Translations under genes and position numbers: made by a program | Notes under the pieces: model-generated | What the model was told of the DNA's origin: nothing | The model's database searches: none | The model's input: only the letters and a program-made list of their open reading frames with translations | NCBI RefSeq assembly: GCF_007680845.1 | Contig: NZ_VEIY01000012.1 | Coordinates: 1 to 64,000 of the forward strand | Direction: 5' to 3' | From: Curtobacterium pusillum | GTDB lineage: Bacteria; Actinomycetota; Actinomycetes; Actinomycetales; Microbacteriaceae | DNA: 64,000 nucleotides | Part shown: piece after piece, positions 1 to 7,330 of the stretch | How the letters are laid out: every line of letters starts with the position of its first letter | Position numbering within the stretch: position 1 is the first letter of the stretch

Positions 1-217
1 CGTTGCGGCTACCCGTCCCGGGTCGGGTGCGGGTGTACCCCGGCGTGAGCGGAGTGGTGGTCATCAGGACCGACCTTCCGGTTCGGATCGGTCCTTCGAC
101 CGGTGCGAGTGAGTTCACGCGGGTGCGCTTGTGGCGACCATACGGGGCCGAGATGCGCGTTCGCCTGTGAGTGTCGGAAAGCGCAGTCCGCTTGACGGAT
201 CCGCGTCTCGCGGTGGT
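1..217. other. No gene recognised at the left edge
   Basis: I see no coding frame with a plausible ribosome binding site or recognisable protein here. The open frames that cross it are by-products of high GC. It lies downstream of the gap operon and beyond its terminator hairpin, so it may be the intergenic space or tail of a gene outside the window. Confidence 0.5.
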
Positions 218-251
218 GAGGGAGGGGCCGCGGGGCGCGGCACCCTCCCTC
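218..251 (-). terminator. Terminator hairpin after the tkt-pckG-gap operon
   Basis: The arms GAGGGAGGG(g)CCGCG and CGCGG(ca)CCCTCCCTC pair over 14 bases with one small internal bulge and a 3-base loop. It lies about 57 bases past the gap stop codon, where an intrinsic terminator for the minus-strand operon is expected. No clear T-run follows, which is common for hairpin terminators in GC-rich actinobacteria. Confidence 0.55.
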
Positions 252-308
252 CGAGCACGCCCTCCCCCCACCACAGGAGCTCTTCGCAGAGGGGCGTCCT
301 CGTCGCGA

Positions 309-1736
309 TCAGCTGAGGATCGCGAGCTCTCGGGCCCGGGCCATCGTCTCGATGACCCGCACCACCTGGTACGAGTAGCCGAACTCGTTGTCGTACCAGA
401 CGTACAGCACCACGTCCTCGCCGTCGGCCTGGGTCGCGAGGCCGTCGACCACCCCGGCGAACCGGGAACCGAGGACGTCGCTCGAGACGAACTCGGGCGA
501 CTCGACGTAGTCGACCTGGGAGCGCAGCGGCGAGGTCGACGACAGTCGGCGGAGGAACGCGTTAACGCCGTCGCGGTCCACCGGTCGGGCGAGCCGCAGG
601 TTGAGGATCGCCAGCGAGACGTCCGGCGTCGGCACACGGATGGCGTTCGCGGTCAGCCTCCCGGCGAGCGCCGGTACGGCCTTCGCGACGGCCCGGGCGG
701 CACCGGTCTCGGTGATCACCATGTTGAGCGGCGCCGCGCGGCCCCGACGGTCCGCCGGGTGGAGGTTGTCGGTCAGGTTCTGGTCGTTCGTGAACGAGTG
801 CACCGTCTCGATGTGCCCGCGGACGATCCCGTACTCGGCCTCGAGCGCGGAGAGGACCGGTGCGACGGCGTTCGTCGTGCACGACGCGGCGGCGACCACG
901 TCCGCGGACTCGGCGTCGGCGGAGTTGATGCCGTGCACGACGTTCGGCACGTCGCCCTTGCCGGGCGCGGTGAGCAGCACGCGCGCGACGCCCGGGGCGC
1001 GGAGGTGCTGTCGGAGTGCCTCGTCGGTCCGCCAGCGCCCGGTGTTGTCGACGACGACGGCGTCGTGGATGCCGTACGCCGTGTAGTCGACCGACGCGGG
1101 GTCGGCGGCGCGGATGACGGCGATGCGGTCGCCGTTGGCCACGATCGAGCGGGTGTCCTCGTCGACCGTGATCGTGCCGTCGAACCGGCCGTGGACGGAG
1201 TCGCGCCGCAGCAGGCTCGCCCGCTTGACGAGGTCGTCCGAGCCCGACGTCTCACGCACGACGATCGCACGGAGGCGCAGACCGGACGAGCCGGACCGGT
1301 GCGAGATGAGGATGCGCGCGACGAGTCGGCCGATCCGTCCGAAACCGTAGAGCACGACGTCGGTGGCGGGGAGCGGCCCGTCGCCGGCGCCCTCCTGCAG
1401 CGCCTCGACGAGCTGTTCGGCCCGTGCGGACGCCCCACCGGCGCGGAGGTCCGCGGCGAGCGCGCCGAGGTCGAGGGACGCCGGTGCCGCCTCCGAGCGT
1501 TCGGCGGCGCGGAGGATCTCGAGCGAGTCCGTCAGCGGCAGCGGTGCACCGTCGACGTGCCGGGCGAAGCGGTGCGCCTTCACGATGTCGATCGCGGAGC
1601 GGTTCACCAGCCGCCGTCCGTACACGCCGGCGACGACGCCCCGGTGGCGGTGGAGCCGGCCGATCACGGGGATCATCTCCTCCGCCACCTCGAGCTGCGC
1701 GCTCCAGTCCGCCCAGCGTTCCTCGTCCGTCGTCAC
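309..1736 (-). CDS. gapB: Glyceraldehyde-3-phosphate dehydrogenase, large GapB type
   Basis: A 475-residue GAPDH. The first ~125 residues form the N-terminal extension seen in the long actinobacterial GapB group. A Rossmann motif (YGFGRIGRLVARIL) starts near residue 128 and the catalytic motif SCTTN lies near residue 285. The enzyme interconverts glyceraldehyde-3-phosphate and 1,3-bisphosphoglycerate. GapB homologues in Corynebacterium are linked to gluconeogenesis, and the PEP carboxykinase gene immediately upstream points the same way. The GTG start at 1736 overlaps the pckG stop (GTGA), implying coupled translation. It is the last gene of a four-gene operon. A further upstream frame extension exists but runs through pckG and is rejected. 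The assignment as GAPDH is firm; cofactor preference is not visible. Confidence 0.92.
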   Translation of the reverse strand: MTTDEERWADWSAQLEVAEEMIPVIGRLHRHRGVVAGVYGRRLVNRSAIDIVKAHRFARHVDGAPLPLTDSLEILRAAERSEAAPASLDLGALAADLRAGGASARAEQLVEALQEGAGDGPLPATDVVLYGFGRIGRLVARILISHRSGSSGLRLRAIVVRETSGSDDLVKRASLLRRDSVHGRFDGTITVDEDTRSIVANGDRIAVIRAADPASVDYTAYGIHDAVVVDNTGRWRTDEALRQHLRAPGVARVLLTAPGKGDVPNVVHGINSADAESADVVAAASCTTNAVAPVLSALEAEYGIVRGHIETVHSFTNDQNLTDNLHPADRRGRAAPLNMVITETGAARAVAKAVPALAGRLTANAIRVPTPDVSLAILNLRLARPVDRDGVNAFLRRLSSTSPLRSQVDYVESPEFVSSDVLGSRFAGVVDGLATQADGEDVVLYVWYDNEFGYSYQVVRVIETMARARELAILS

Positions 1737-3589
1737 GCTGCCTCCCCCAGTCGTCGGACGAGCTCGTCGAGCCGTGCGCGGAGCCGTGCGGGCACCCGGT
1801 CGCCGAAGCGGTCGTAGTGGGCCCGGAGCTGCTCGGCCTCCGCGGACCACGCTGCGGGGTCCACCGCGAAGAGCTCGTCGAGGGCGGCGTCGTCGAGGTC
1901 GAGGCCGTCGAGGTCCAGCTCGTCGGTGCTCGGGAGCCCACCCACGGGGCTCCACGTGACGTCGGCACCACCCTCGAGCCGGGCCGCGATCCACTCGAGC
2001 ACCCGGACGTTCTCGCCGAAGCCGGGCCAGAGGTAGTCGCCGTCGGCGGACTTCCGGAACCAGTTCACGCGGAACACCCGCGGGGCCCGGGCACCGAGCC
2101 GGTCGCCGACGTCGAGCCAGTGCGCCCAGTGGTCGGCCATGTTGTAGCCGCAGAACGGCTGCATCGCGAACGGGTCGAGGCGGAGCTCCCCGACGGGCCC
2201 CTCGGCCGCGGCGGTCTGCTCGCTCGAGATCGTGGAGCCGAAGAACACGCCGTGCTCCCAGTCCTCGGCCTCGGCGACGAGGGGGACGTTCGTGGCCCGG
2301 CGTCCGCCGAACACGATCGCGTCGATCGGCACGCCGTCGGGGCTGTCCCAGTCGTCGGAGATCGTCGGGCACCGGTCGGCCGCGACGGTGAACCGGGCGT
2401 TCGGGTGCGCGGCCGGCGTGGGGCTGCCGGGTTCCCAGGGCTGTCCGCGCCAGTCGATGAGGTGGCGCGGCGGCTCGTCGGACGCGCCTTCCCACCAGAC
2501 GTCGCCGTCGAGGGTCATCGCGACGTTCGTGAAGACGGTGCCGGCGCGGACGGTGGTCATCGCCGCGGGGTTCGTGTCGGGTCCGGTCCCCGGGGCGACG
2601 CCGAAGAAGCCGGCCTCGGGGTTGATCGCCCACAGCCGACCGTCGGCCCCGGGTCGGAGCCAGGCGATGTCGTCGCCGATCGTCTCGACCTTCCAGCCCG
2701 GCAGGTTGGGGGTCATCATCGCGAAGTTCGTCTTGCCGCACGCCGACGGGAACGCTGCCGCCACGTGGAGGACCTTGCCGGCCGGTGTGGTCACCCGGAT
2801 GAGCAGCATGTGCTCGGCGAGCCAGCCGTCCTCCCGGGCCATCGCCGACGCGATGCGGAGCGCGAAGCACTTCTTGGCGAGCAGGGCGTTGCCGCCGTAG
2901 CCGGAGCCGTACGACCAGATCTCGCGGGTCTCCGGGAAGTGCGCGATGGTCTTCGTGGCGTTCGACGGCCACGGCACGTCCGGGATCCGTGTGCCGTCGT
3001 CGGCGACGAGCGGCATGCCGACGGTGTGCAGCGCCGGGACCCAGACGGTGTCCGGCCCGATCTGCCCGAGTGCGGCGTCGCCCATCCGGGTCATGATCCG
3101 GGTCGAGACCACGACGTACGGCGAGTCAGTGACCTGGACGCCGACCTGCGAGATCGCGCCGCCGACGGGCCCCATCGAGAACGGGACGACGTACATGGTG
3201 CGTCCGCGCATGGCGCCGCGGAACCGGTCGGTGAGCTCGACGCGCATCACCGCGGGGTCGCGCCAGTTGTTCGTCGGCCCGGCGTCCTCCTCGGTCGTCG
3301 AGCAGATGAAGGTGCGGTCCTCGACGCGGGCGACGTCCGCCGGGTCGCTCCGGGCCAGGTAGCTGTCCGGCCGGAGGCCGGGGTCGAGCGCGATGAGCGA
3401 GCCGGCGTCGACCATCTGCGCCAGCAGCGCGCGGTTCTCGGCGTCGCTGCCGGAGCACCAGACGACCTGGTCCGCACCCGTCAGGGAGGCAACCTGGTCC
3501 ACCCAGCGGTGCAGCGCCTCCAGGCCGGGGCCCGGGACGTCGACCGGCTGCGCCTGCGGGGCGGCGGCGGGGGCGTCGACGACGCTCAT
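1733..3589 (-). CDS. pckG: Phosphoenolpyruvate carboxykinase (GTP)
   Basis: A 618-residue protein of the expected length for GTP-dependent PEPCK, which decarboxylates oxaloacetate to PEP in gluconeogenesis. The kinase loop FPSACGKTNFAMM lies near residue 280. Family segments such as IGDDIAWLRPG, NPEAGFFGVAPG and a C-terminal CGYNMADHWAHWL are present. The ATG at 3589 overlaps the stop of the transketolase C-half gene (ATGA), and its own stop overlaps the gap start. An in-frame extension upstream of 3589 lies inside the preceding gene and is not used. Placement between split transketolase and GapB suggests a gluconeogenic and pentose-phosphate cassette under one promoter. Confidence 0.95.
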   Translation of the reverse strand: MSVVDAPAAAPQAQPVDVPGPGLEALHRWVDQVASLTGADQVVWCSGSDAENRALLAQMVDAGSLIALDPGLRPDSYLARSDPADVARVEDRTFICSTTEEDAGPTNNWRDPAVMRVELTDRFRGAMRGRTMYVVPFSMGPVGGAISQVGVQVTDSPYVVVSTRIMTRMGDAALGQIGPDTVWVPALHTVGMPLVADDGTRIPDVPWPSNATKTIAHFPETREIWSYGSGYGGNALLAKKCFALRIASAMAREDGWLAEHMLLIRVTTPAGKVLHVAAAFPSACGKTNFAMMTPNLPGWKVETIGDDIAWLRPGADGRLWAINPEAGFFGVAPGTGPDTNPAAMTTVRAGTVFTNVAMTLDGDVWWEGASDEPPRHLIDWRGQPWEPGSPTPAAHPNARFTVAADRCPTISDDWDSPDGVPIDAIVFGGRRATNVPLVAEAEDWEHGVFFGSTISSEQTAAAEGPVGELRLDPFAMQPFCGYNMADHWAHWLDVGDRLGARAPRVFRVNWFRKSADGDYLWPGFGENVRVLEWIAARLEGGADVTWSPVGGLPSTDELDLDGLDLDDAALDELFAVDPAAWSAEAEQLRAHYDRFGDRVPARLRARLDELVRRLGEAA

Positions 3590-4608
3590 GCCGTGACCCG
3601 CTCCCCCAGGACCCCGCGGATGCGGTCGGCGACGCGCTCGGCCGACAGACCGTACTTGTCGAGCAGGAAGTCGTTCGGCCCGGACTCGGCCCACGCGTCG
3701 GCGAGGCCGACCTTCGTCAGCTTCGCGCCGCTGGCGTGCTCGGCGAGCACGGCGGCGACGACGTCGCCGAGTCCGCCGACGACGGAGTGCTCCTCGACCG
3801 TCACGACCTCCGACGAGTCCGCGAGGAGTGCCCAGAGCGCCTCGGTGTCGAGGGGCTTGATCGTCGGCAGGTGGACGTGGCGGATGCGGTGGCCGGACGG
3901 TGCCGCAGCGGTGACGGCGGCGACGGCGTCGACGGTGCGCGAGGTCTGCACGCCGGTCGACACGACCACGACGTCCGGGGACGAGCCGGCACCGGCGGTG
4001 TCGTCGGCGCCGGCGCCGGCGCTGTCGCCGTCGCTGGCGCCGTCGCTGGCGCCGTCGCGCAGCACCACGGGTGCGCCGACGGTGAACGTGTAGGAGTCGT
4101 CGAAGACGTCCGTGACCGCGTCTCGGGCGAGCCGGAGGTACACCGGGCCGTCGTGGTCGGCCGCCCAGCGGATGACGGCCTCAGCTTCGACTGCGTCGGC
4201 GGGGGCGAGGACGGTCATGTTCGGCATGGCCCGCATCACGGACAGGTCCTCGATGTCCTGGTGGGTCTTCCCGCTCGCCCCATTGAGGAGTCCGGAGTAC
4301 GCCGCAGCGAGCCGGACGGGGGCCTTCGTCTGCGAGACGAGCATGCGCACCTGGTCGAGCGCACGGTTCGTCAGGAACACGCCGAAGGACGACAGCCACG
4401 GGCGGTACCCGAGCGTCGACATGCCGAACGCGATGCCCACCATGTTCTGCTCGGCGATGCCCGCCTGGACGAACCGTTCCGGGTGCGCGTTCGCGAACGT
4501 CACGGCCATGGTCGAGGTGGCGAGGTCGCCGTCGACGACCACGATGCGGTCGTCGGTCCGGGCGAGTTCGGTGAGGGTGTCGCCCCACACCGCGCGCTGT
4601 GCCGTCAT
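3586..4608 (-). CDS. Transketolase, C-terminal subunit
   Basis: A 340-residue protein with the pyrimidine-binding and C-terminal transketolase domains. It includes VDGDLATSTMAVTFA near the start, GIAEQNMVGIAFG, and GASGKTHQDIEDLSVMRAMP. It matches the second half of split transketolases, which pair with a separate N-terminal subunit. Between about residues 215 and 240 there is a low-complexity insertion of Ser/Asp/Gly/Ala repeats (DGASDGASDGDSAGAGADD) inside the domain, probably a surface loop. The ATG at 4608 overlaps the stop of the N-subunit gene by four bases (ATGA). The products presumably assemble as a heteromer acting on xylulose- or fructose-type donors. A 1-deoxyxylulose-phosphate synthase identity is unlikely because the N-half is transketolase-like. 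Confidence 0.88.
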   Translation of the reverse strand: MTAQRAVWGDTLTELARTDDRIVVVDGDLATSTMAVTFANAHPERFVQAGIAEQNMVGIAFGMSTLGYRPWLSSFGVFLTNRALDQVRMLVSQTKAPVRLAAAYSGLLNGASGKTHQDIEDLSVMRAMPNMTVLAPADAVEAEAVIRWAADHDGPVYLRLARDAVTDVFDDSYTFTVGAPVVLRDGASDGASDGDSAGAGADDTAGAGSSPDVVVVSTGVQTSRTVDAVAAVTAAAPSGHRIRHVHLPTIKPLDTEALWALLADSSEVVTVEEHSVVGGLGDVVAAVLAEHASGAKLTKVGLADAWAESGPNDFLLDKYGLSAERVADRIRGVLGERVTA

Positions 4609-5495
4609 GCGAGGGCCTCCGTCTTCTGGTCGATGAGCAGTTCGGTGCGGGCGAGGTCGAGCTGTTCCGTCGTCGGGACCCCGTTGTGCCACTTGAAGGT
4701 GCCGCGGGTGAACGAGACGCCGTGCCCCTTCACGGTGTGCGCGATGATCGCGGTCGGCTTCCCGGTGGTGCCCCGGTGCCCCTCGGCCTCGTCGTAGGCG
4801 TCGAGGATCTCGTCGTAGTCGTGCCCGTTGACCTCGATGACGTCCCAGCCGAAACCGCGGAACACGGCGGGCAGGTTCACGTGCCCCATCGGCTCGCTGC
4901 GGTCGTAGCGGTCGTGGTCGTCCGACGGCCAGCCGTACTGCTGCAGCCCGTTGAGGTCGATGATCGCGGTGAGGTTGTCGAGGCCGTAGCGGGGCGCGCA
5001 GATGACGGTCTCCCAGACCATCCCCTCCTCGATCTCGCCGTCGCCGAGCACCACCCAGGTGTGGAAGTCCTTGCCCTGCATCTTCGCGGCGATCGCCATG
5101 CCGGACCCGGCGGAGAGCCCCTGGCCGAGCGACCCGGTCGACGAGTCCACGCCGGGGGTCAGCTTCATGTCCGGGTGGCCCTGCAGGCGGGAGTCGCCGT
5201 GGTCGAACGTGGCGAGCTCCTCGACCGGGAAGTACCCGCGGAGCGCCAGGACCGAGTAGAGCCCGATCGCCGAGTGCCCCTTCGAGAGGATGAAGCGGTC
5301 CCGGTCCGGGTCCTGCGGGTTCGCCGGGTCGAGGCGCATCTGGTGGAAGTACAGGGCGATCATCAGGTCCATGGCGGACATCGGGCCGCCGATGTGGCCG
5401 GCCTTGCTGGCGGCGACGGTCTCGAGCACCCGCCAGCGCCCTTCGCGGGCCACGGTCTCGAGGTGTTCCACGTCTCTCGCGTCGTTGCGTGTCAC
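4605..5495 (-). CDS. Transketolase, N-terminal (thiamine-diphosphate) subunit
   Basis: A 296-residue N-terminal transketolase half. It has the family segments AASKAGHIGGPMSAMDLMIALYF and SKGHSAIGLYSVL, and the thiamine-diphosphate binding motif GDGEIEEGMVWE near residue 150. I chose the GTG at 5495 because AAGGAG lies five bases upstream; the in-frame codons before it (to 5528) lack a site. It is the first gene of the operon tktN-tktC-pckG-gap, whose genes all overlap by four bases. The upstream region contains an inverted repeat shared with the divergent IclR gene. The role is transfer of two-carbon units in the non-oxidative pentose phosphate pathway. Confidence 0.88.
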   Translation of the reverse strand: MTRNDARDVEHLETVAREGRWRVLETVAASKAGHIGGPMSAMDLMIALYFHQMRLDPANPQDPDRDRFILSKGHSAIGLYSVLALRGYFPVEELATFDHGDSRLQGHPDMKLTPGVDSSTGSLGQGLSAGSGMAIAAKMQGKDFHTWVVLGDGEIEEGMVWETVICAPRYGLDNLTAIIDLNGLQQYGWPSDDHDRYDRSEPMGHVNLPAVFRGFGWDVIEVNGHDYDEILDAYDEAEGHRGTTGKPTAIIAHTVKGHGVSFTRGTFKWHNGVPTTEQLDLARTELLIDQKTEALA

Positions 5496-5532
5496 GGCGA
5501 CTCCTTCGTTCTGCGGTGGTGCGATCAAACTA

Positions 5533-5563
5533 TCACTCTGTGAACGAAGTGTCTACTGAGTGA
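5533..5563. promoter_or_regulatory. Inverted repeat between the transketolase operon and the IclR gene
   Basis: TCACTC at 5533-5538 and GAGTGA at 5558-5563 form a perfect 6-bp inverted repeat with a 19-bp spacer. The surrounding stretch is unusually AT-rich for this genome. The repeat lies 38 bases upstream of the transketolase start and 80 bases upstream of the IclR start, so an IclR-type operator controlling both directions is plausible. Binding is inferred only. Confidence 0.4.
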
Positions 5564-5642
5564 GATTGCTCTCGTGGACCGGCGCGGGGAGTCGACGGAC
5601 CGCCGCGGGGAGTCCGACGGACCGTCGTGGAAGGATGACCCC

Positions 5643-6434
5643 ATGACAGACGGGGCCGCCGACGACGGTGGGATCGAGATCCTCAGCAAGGCCGGGGCGA
5701 TCATCGACGCGCTGGCGGACGCGGGGGTGCTGACCGTGAGCGCCCTCGCGGACGCGGTCGACGAGCCGACGAGCTCTACCTACCGCCTGCTGCAGAGCCT
5801 CATCGCGATGGGCTGGGTCGACCCGGCACCGTCGCGCGGCACCTACCGGCTCGGACTGGCCTGCATGCAGATCGGCGGCGTCCTCGAGGACTCGCTCGAC
5901 GTCCGCGGTCTCGCGCTGCCGCGGCTGCGGACGCTCCGCTCCACCGCCGGCGTCGCCGCCCTGCTCTGCTACCGCCGCGGCACCCGCGCCGTCTGCGTCG
6001 AGCGGATCGAGGGGCACGACGTCCGCTCGGTCGCGATGCAGGTCGGCGACGCACTCCCCCTGCACGTCGGCGGCGCACCGCGTGCCCTGCTCGCGTCCCT
6101 GCCCGCCGGCGAGCAGCACGCCGTCATCGACGAACTCGTCACGGACCCGGCGTCCGCCGCCCCGTACCCCGTCCCGACCGCCGAGGAGCTCGAGGCGGAA
6201 CTCCGGGCGACCAGGGAGCGCGGGTACGCCCGCTCCGACCAGGACGTCACGATCGGGATCGCCGCCTTCGGCAGCCCGGTGTTCAACCACCGCGGCGAGC
6301 TCGTCGCCGCCGTCTCGATCAGCGGCCTGCGGGAACGGCTCCTCGACCGCGAGGACGAACTCGGCGCCCTGGTCGTCGCGACCGCGGCGGACATCAGCGC
6401 CGACCTCGGATTCGAAGGAGCCCGCCGTGGCTGA
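5643..6434 (+). CDS. IclR-family transcriptional regulator
   Basis: A 263-residue protein with an N-terminal winged helix (about residues 10-70, including VSALADAVDEPTSSTYRLLQSL) followed by an IclR effector-binding domain (RRGTRAVCVERIEG, SDQDVTIGIAAFGSPVF, VAAVSISGLRERL). The ATG at 5643 follows an AAGGA site at about 5632; the longer frame from 5574 has none. It is divergent from the transketolase-pckG-gap operon and overlaps the next IclR gene by 8 bases. It is probably an autoregulator and regulator of that operon, with a small carboxylate or sugar-acid effector, which is typical for the family but not proven here. Confidence 0.85.
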   Translation: MTDGAADDGGIEILSKAGAIIDALADAGVLTVSALADAVDEPTSSTYRLLQSLIAMGWVDPAPSRGTYRLGLACMQIGGVLEDSLDVRGLALPRLRTLRSTAGVAALLCYRRGTRAVCVERIEGHDVRSVAMQVGDALPLHVGGAPRALLASLPAGEQHAVIDELVTDPASAAPYPVPTAEELEAELRATRERGYARSDQDVTIGIAAFGSPVFNHRGELVAAVSISGLRERLLDREDELGALVVATAADISADLGFEGARRG

Positions 6435-7305
6435 CCGGAAGCCCATGCGCGTGCTCGCGAACTCGATGGCCGTCGTCGAGGCCCTCGCCGAACGCGGCGA
6501 CCTCTCCCCCGCCGAGCTCGCCGAGGCGACCGGCCTCCCCCGGCCCAGCGTCTACCGGTTCGTCGACGGGCTCAAGGCCGTCGGCATGGCCACCACGACC
6601 GACGAGAACCGCGCCCGCCTCAGCGTCAAGTGGTTGCACCTCGCCGACGCCGCCCGCGCCGCGATGACCGAGTGGTCCGGGGCACGTGGCGTCCTCGACG
6701 GACTCGCCGACCGCACGGAGCAGACGGTGTTCCTGACGGTGCCGCGCGGCGACGAGGCCGTGTGCATCGACTGGGCACCGGGCCGCGGCATCGGCGTGCT
6801 CATCCTGTCGCCCGGGCGTTCGCTGCCCCTGTACGCCGGCGGTGCGGGACGCCTCGTGCTCGCGTGGACGCGGGACGTCGACGACTACCTGGCGAACGGG
6901 CCGGAGCGACGGCCGTTGACGTCGGAGACGATCACGGACGCGGACGCCCTGCGCGCGGACGTCGCACGGACCCGGGCGATCGGCCACACGCTGTCGCTCG
7001 ACGACGCCACGATCGGCATCGGGGCGCTCGCGTTCCCGGTGCTCGGGCCGGAGGACGAGTTCCTCGGGTGCCTGTCGATCGCCGGGCGGTCGGTGGACAT
7101 CCGGGAACGCGAGGCGGAGTTCGTGGCGGCAGCGCGGGCGGCGGTGGCGGAGCTGGCGGACGGGGCCGCGCGCGCGGCGGAGCTGGCGAGCGGGACCGCG
7201 CGGGCGGCGGAGCTGGCGAGCGGTACCGCGCGGGCTGCAGGTCCGGAACGGACGAGCGGGGCCGCCGGCGAACCGACGACCCCGCGCTCCGAGCGCACCG
7301 CCTGA
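6427..7305 (+). CDS. Second IclR-family transcriptional regulator
   Basis: A 292-residue IclR-family protein. The winged helix occupies about residues 8-60 (DLSPAELAEATGLPRPSVYRF) and the effector domain extends to about residue 235 (PRGDEAVCIDWAPG, DDATIGIGALAFPVLG, CLSIAGRSVDIRERE). I chose the GTG at 6427 because GAAGGAG lies seven bases upstream; an ATG at 6445 is an alternative. The gene overlaps the preceding IclR gene by 8 bases, so the two regulators are co-translated. The C-terminal ~50 residues are a low-complexity tail with three copies of an AAELASGTAR-like unit encoded by 30-bp DNA repeats, unusual for the family. Its targets are unknown; the two proteins could form mixed oligomers. 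Confidence 0.82.
   Translation: MADRKPMRVLANSMAVVEALAERGDLSPAELAEATGLPRPSVYRFVDGLKAVGMATTTDENRARLSVKWLHLADAARAAMTEWSGARGVLDGLADRTEQTVFLTVPRGDEAVCIDWAPGRGIGVLILSPGRSLPLYAGGAGRLVLAWTRDVDDYLANGPERRPLTSETITDADALRADVARTRAIGHTLSLDDATIGIGALAFPVLGPEDEFLGCLSIAGRSVDIREREAEFVAAARAAVAELADGAARAAELASGTARAAELASGTARAAGPERTSGAAGEPTTPRSERTA
7145..7234 (+). repeat. Three tandem 30-bp repeats in the IclR tail
   Basis: The segment repeats with a 30-bp period. The core GCGGAGCTGGCG starts at 7147, 7177 and 7207, followed by near-identical sequence, so each unit encodes ten residues (consensus AAELASGTAR). Copy number could vary in frame between strains. Confidence 0.75.
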
Positions 7306-7330
7306 CCGGCACGGTGCTCAGGCCGCCGAC

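Noticed and set aside
1737..2972. Upstream extension of the GAPDH frame to 887 codons
   Set aside because: The extra part lies inside pckG and has no domain; the GTG at 1736 with GTGA overlap gives the family's normal length.
171..4093. Very long plus-strand open frames (548 and 889 codons) opposite the tkt-pckG-gap operon
   Set aside because: They are antisense shadows caused by high GC at codon third positions; their products are Arg/Gly/Val-rich with no recognisable domain, while the minus-strand frames encode clear enzymes with overlaps and ribosome sites.
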